NCBI RefSeq assembly: GCF_033118175.1
Contig: NC_083704.1
Span: 53,036,501-53,100,500 of the forward strand
Reading direction: 5' to 3'
Origin: Dama dama
Taxonomy: Eukaryota; Chordata; Mammalia; Artiodactyla; Cervidae
DNA length: 64,000 bases
Each line of letters starts with the position of its first letter. Position 1 is the first letter of the stretch. Below the pieces are notes generated by a model that was not told where the DNA came from, did no database searches, and saw only the letters and a program-made list of their open reading frames with translations. Shown piece after piece: positions 60,891-64,000 of the stretch. Both the position numbers and the translations under genes were made by a program.

Positions 60891-62192
60891 GTAAAGATTA
60901 AATAATGTTGCACCAAAACAAACACACGAACAAACCCTTAGGAATAAATCTGACCAAGGAGGTGAAGACTTACACACTGAGAACTATAAAACATTAACAA
61001 AGGAAATCAAAGTGGATTCAAACAAATGGAAAGACATCCTATGCTCTTGGATTGGAAGAATTAATATTGGTAAATGGCAATACTATCCAAAGCACTCTAT
61101 GGACTGAATGTGATCCCTATCAAATTACTCATGAAATTTTTCACGGAACTAGAACAAATAATACAAACATTTATATGGAACCAAAAAAGACCCAGAATTG
61201 TCAAGTCAGGGTCAAAATATCGTCAGGAAAAAGAACAAAGCAGAAGGTATAACTCTTGCAGACTTCAGACAATGCTACAAAGCTATAGTAATCAAATAGT
61301 GTGGTATTGGTACAAAAACAGACATAGTGATCAACAGAACAGAATAGAGAGCCCAGAGATAAACCACACACCCATGGTCAATTAATCTTCGACAAAGGAG
61401 GGAAGAATATACAATGGAAAAAAGAGTCTCTTCAGCAAGTGCTGCCAGGATAGGCGGGCAGCTGCATGTAAATCAGTGAAGTTAGAACATAAATTCACAT
61501 TATACTCAAAAATAAACTCAAATTAAAGACTTCATAAGACATGACATTATAAGAGAGAGAAGAGAGCATAGGCAAAACATTCTCTGACATAAATCGTACC
61601 AAAGTTTTGTTATGGCGGTTTCCCAAGACAATAGAAATAAAAACAAAAATAAACAAGCAGGACCTAATAAAACTTAGGAGCTTTCGCACAGCAAAGGAAG
61701 CCATAAATAAAATAAAAAGACAAACTATGGAATAGGACAAAATATTTGCAGATGCTATGACTAACAAGGGCTTAATTTCCAAAATATATAAGCAGCTCAT
61801 ACAACTCAACACCACCACCAACAAAACAACCCAATGGAATAACACGCACAGGACCTAAATAGACATTTCTCCAAAGACAAAATACAGATGGCCAACAGGC
61901 ACATGAAAAGATGCTCAACATCACTAATCATTAGAGAAATGCAAATCAAAACTACAACAAGCTATACCCAGGCACTAGTCATCAAAAAGCCTACAAACAA
62001 TAAATGCTGGAGAGGATGTGGAGAAGAGGCATCCTCTTACACTGTTGGGAATGTAAGCTGGTGTAGCTCCTATGGAAAACAGTGTGTAGGTTCCTCAGAA
62101 AATTAAAAATTAAATTACCATATGATCCAGCAATCCAATCCCACACTGGGGTATATACCTGGACAAAATCGTAATTCAAAAAGATACATGCA

Positions 62193-62520
62193 TAGGGCTT
62201 CCCTGGTAGCTCAGTGGTAAAGAGTCCACCAGCCAATTCAGGAGACATGGGTTTGCTCCCTGGTCCAGGAGGATCCCACATGCCATGGAGCAACTAAGCC
62301 TGTGGGCCACAACTATTGAGCCTGTGTTCTAAAGCCCAGGAACTGCAACTAATAAGGCCCATGTGCCCTAGAGCCAATGCTCTGCAACTAGAGAAGTCAT
62401 GGCAATGAGAAGCCCACACACCACAACTAGAGAGTAGCTCCCAGCTCACTGCAACTAGATAGAGAAAAGCACAGCAGGAACAAAGGCCCAGGGCAGCCAA
62501 AATAAATAAATAATTTAAAA
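62193..62520 (+). mobile_element. CHR-type SINE heading a compound insertion
   Basis: Full-length sense SINE starting TAGGGCTTCCCTGGTAGCTC directly after L1 host text AAAAAGATACATGCA, with tail AAATAAATAAATAATTTAAA. The expected target-site duplication does not follow its tail. The matching repeat is found at 63941-63955 instead. Confidence 0.85.
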
Positions 62521-62837
62521 AAAACACACTTGCATGGAGTGTAACATTCATCCATCCACTCACACATATAACCACTGTATCGCTCCATGGACCCACTTGT
62601 AATCACCACCCAGAGCGACAGAAAAATACCGTCAAGACCTAGAATATCTCGACGTGAGCCTGCCAAGACCACTTCCTGGGCTTCTAACTGGGCAGTTTCC
62701 CTGCGTATGAACCTCAGTGAATAGGGTCACACAGGACAGACTCTCACAGGTGCTCTGTGTTCTCTGGTCATGTACCTTGGGATGAAACATTTGATTCCAT
62801 TTCCCACATCAACATTTTACTTTCAATATTTCACTGT
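62521..62837. other. Unassigned sequence inside the compound insertion
   Basis: About 0.3 kb with no recognisable gene or repeat, between two SINEs. Confidence 0.45.
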
Positions 62838-63105
62838 TGGACTTCCCTGATTGTCAGTGGTTAAGAATCCACCTGCCAATGGCTGGGGACACACAGGTTC
62901 TATCCTATGTCTGGGAAGATTCTACATGCTGCGGAGCAGGTAAGCCTGTGCACCACAACTATGGAAGCCTGCAAGCCTGTACTCCACAACAAGAGACGCC
63001 ACCGCAATGAGACGCCCGAGCACTGTAACTAGAGAAAGCCCCTGCACAACCACAAAGACCCAGCACAGCCTAAAATAAGTAAATAAATAAAAGCAAAATT
63101 TTGAA
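62838..63105 (+). mobile_element. CHR-type SINE
   Basis: Sense SINE with head TTGGACTTCCCTGATTGTCA and tail TAAGTAAATAAATAAAAGC. Flanking sequence ATATTTCACTGTT (about 62827-62838 and again near 63107-63119) is a good target-site duplication. Confidence 0.85.
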
Positions 63106-63940
63106 AATATTTCACTGTTGTTATTTTAAGGTCTTCTTGTAGATACCCTTTATCAGATTAAGAAATGTCCTTCTACTCCAAGTTTTCTATGAGTATTTTA
63201 TTTTTAATGAATGGGTCATGCATTTCATTCAATACTTAGTATGATCTACTGATTATGTGATTTCTATGCATTTGACAAATTATATAGTAGATTTTACAGA
63301 GTTAAACCAGCCTGTATCCCTAGAATAAACCTAGAATAAATAAAATACCCAGAATTATCACAATGTATCATCATCCATCGTATTTGTTGCTGGGTTTGGT
63401 CTGATAGTATCAGCTTGGGTTTTTGCATCTATTGAATAAATGCATGCATATGACTGGCCTATGATTTTTTTTCTTTAAATTTTTTGGTAGATTTTGGTTT
63501 CAGAGTAGCACTGGCCTTATATATTAAGAATTCTTTCCCCCACCTTTTTTTCTTTTCTGAAAAAATTCTTAAAATTAATTATATTTGTTACTAAACTTTA
63601 TTGTGGAATTCAGTTGTGAAGCATCCTGGCATCTTACCTGTGGTAAGACTTCATTGTATGCTCAGTTAATTTTATACAAAACCCTTCAGATTCTGCATTT
63701 CTTCTAGTATAAGTTTAGCTTACAAGCTTTGAGATATTTGTGTGTTCCATTCAAATCTTTAATTGATAAATTTTAAAAATATACAGTCATAGGTTTTTAA
63801 TACCTTCAAAAATTGAAGCAATGTTCTATTTTCCTTTCTGCCTCTGTCCACATGTACTTTCTTACTGTTTTTCTTAATCGGCCTCCTGGGAGATCAATCA
63901 ATTTGTTTGTTCTTTTTCATAAAACAGTGTAGAATTTTAA
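63106..63940 (-). mobile_element. Old L1-like sequence, reverse orientation
   Basis: AT-rich sequence in which TTTGTTGCTGGGTTTGGTCT and GGGTTTTTGCATCTATTGAA resemble reverse-complement L1 ORF2. It is more diverged than the surrounding L1, and limits and subfamily are uncertain. Confidence 0.45.
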
Positions 63941-64000
63941 AAAAAGATACATGCACCCTTATATTCATGGCAGCACTCTTCACTATAACCAAGACATGGA

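Larger units (their letters stand above)
51395..64000 (+). mobile_element. L1 mosaic unit C (continues past the window)
   Basis: Sense copy of the unit B mosaic: L1 5' end at 51395, GC-rich 5' UTR to about 52145, ORF1-region sequence to about 53.1 kb, ORF2 remnants, and the same nested Bov-tA, L1 tails and CHR SINEs as unit B. Private additions are a SINE at 52204-52327, a BovB at 55707-58710 and a 1.75-kb compound insertion at 62193-63940. After that insertion the L1 tail resumes (63941-64000) and runs off the end. All reading frames are broken. Confidence 0.85.

Noticed and set aside
43118..64000. Independent L1 insertions that happen to lie side by side
   Set aside because: Units B and C share nested SINE and L1 insertions at equivalent host positions and the same junction, which fits duplication, not independent insertion.
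41071..64000. Open frames of 60-180 codons as host genes
   Set aside because: They are L1 ORF1/ORF2 or BovB fragments or their complements, with frame breaks and retroelement motifs.
1..64000. CRISPR array, operon, phage or other prokaryotic system
   Set aside because: No regularly spaced direct repeats, ribosome-binding sites or prokaryotic gene clusters are present. The window is vertebrate nuclear DNA.

Overview
The window is ruminant nuclear DNA, most likely bovid. The evidence is the repeat set: BovB (RTE) LINEs, Bov-tA SINEs (a tRNA-like head joined to a BovB-derived body), tRNA-Glu/CHR-type SINEs and artiodactyl L1. The species cannot be fixed from the sequence alone.

The only protein-coding host gene I can support is DUSP7 (MKP-X/PYST2), an ERK-directed dual-specificity phosphatase. 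It lies on the + strand with three coding exons (17124-17640, 19098-19532, 22088-22395). These join with canonical GT/AG sites and phase-1 introns to give 419 codons. A CpG-island promoter occupies about 15.75-17.7 kb, and a roughly 1.7 kb 3' UTR ends after an AATAAA at 24106.

Layout: 1-15.7 kb is GC-rich upstream intergenic DNA with a reverse-strand L1 tail (3.2-4.5 kb), a few SINEs and a perfect 519-bp inverted repeat (10662-11180 and 12277-12795) around a 1,096-bp spacer. 15.7-24.1 kb is DUSP7. 24.1-39.9 kb is mostly unique GC-rich intergenic DNA with an L1 tail, a SINE with clean target-site duplications (TSDs), a 5'-truncated BovB (31.4-33.4 kb) and two candidate regulatory elements (34.06-34.17 and 35.1-35.4 kb). 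About 39.9-40.35 kb is a probable solo ERV LTR. 41.07-64 kb is AT-rich nested retroelement DNA: an L1 tail (A), then two head-to-tail copies (B and C) of one mosaic L1 unit.

Units B and C share the same junction and the same nested SINE and L1 insertions. Each also carries private insertions, including a 3.0-kb BovB only in C. They therefore look like a tandem duplication of an already-nested element, not independent L1 insertions.

No CRISPR arrays, operons or prokaryotic systems are present. Long open frames outside DUSP7 are by-products of GC-rich DNA or retroelement remnants. The strongest unexplained structures are the perfect inverted repeat, the tandem L1 mosaic with its unusually similar 5' ends, and a TSD-bounded 1.75-kb compound insertion at 62193-63940.
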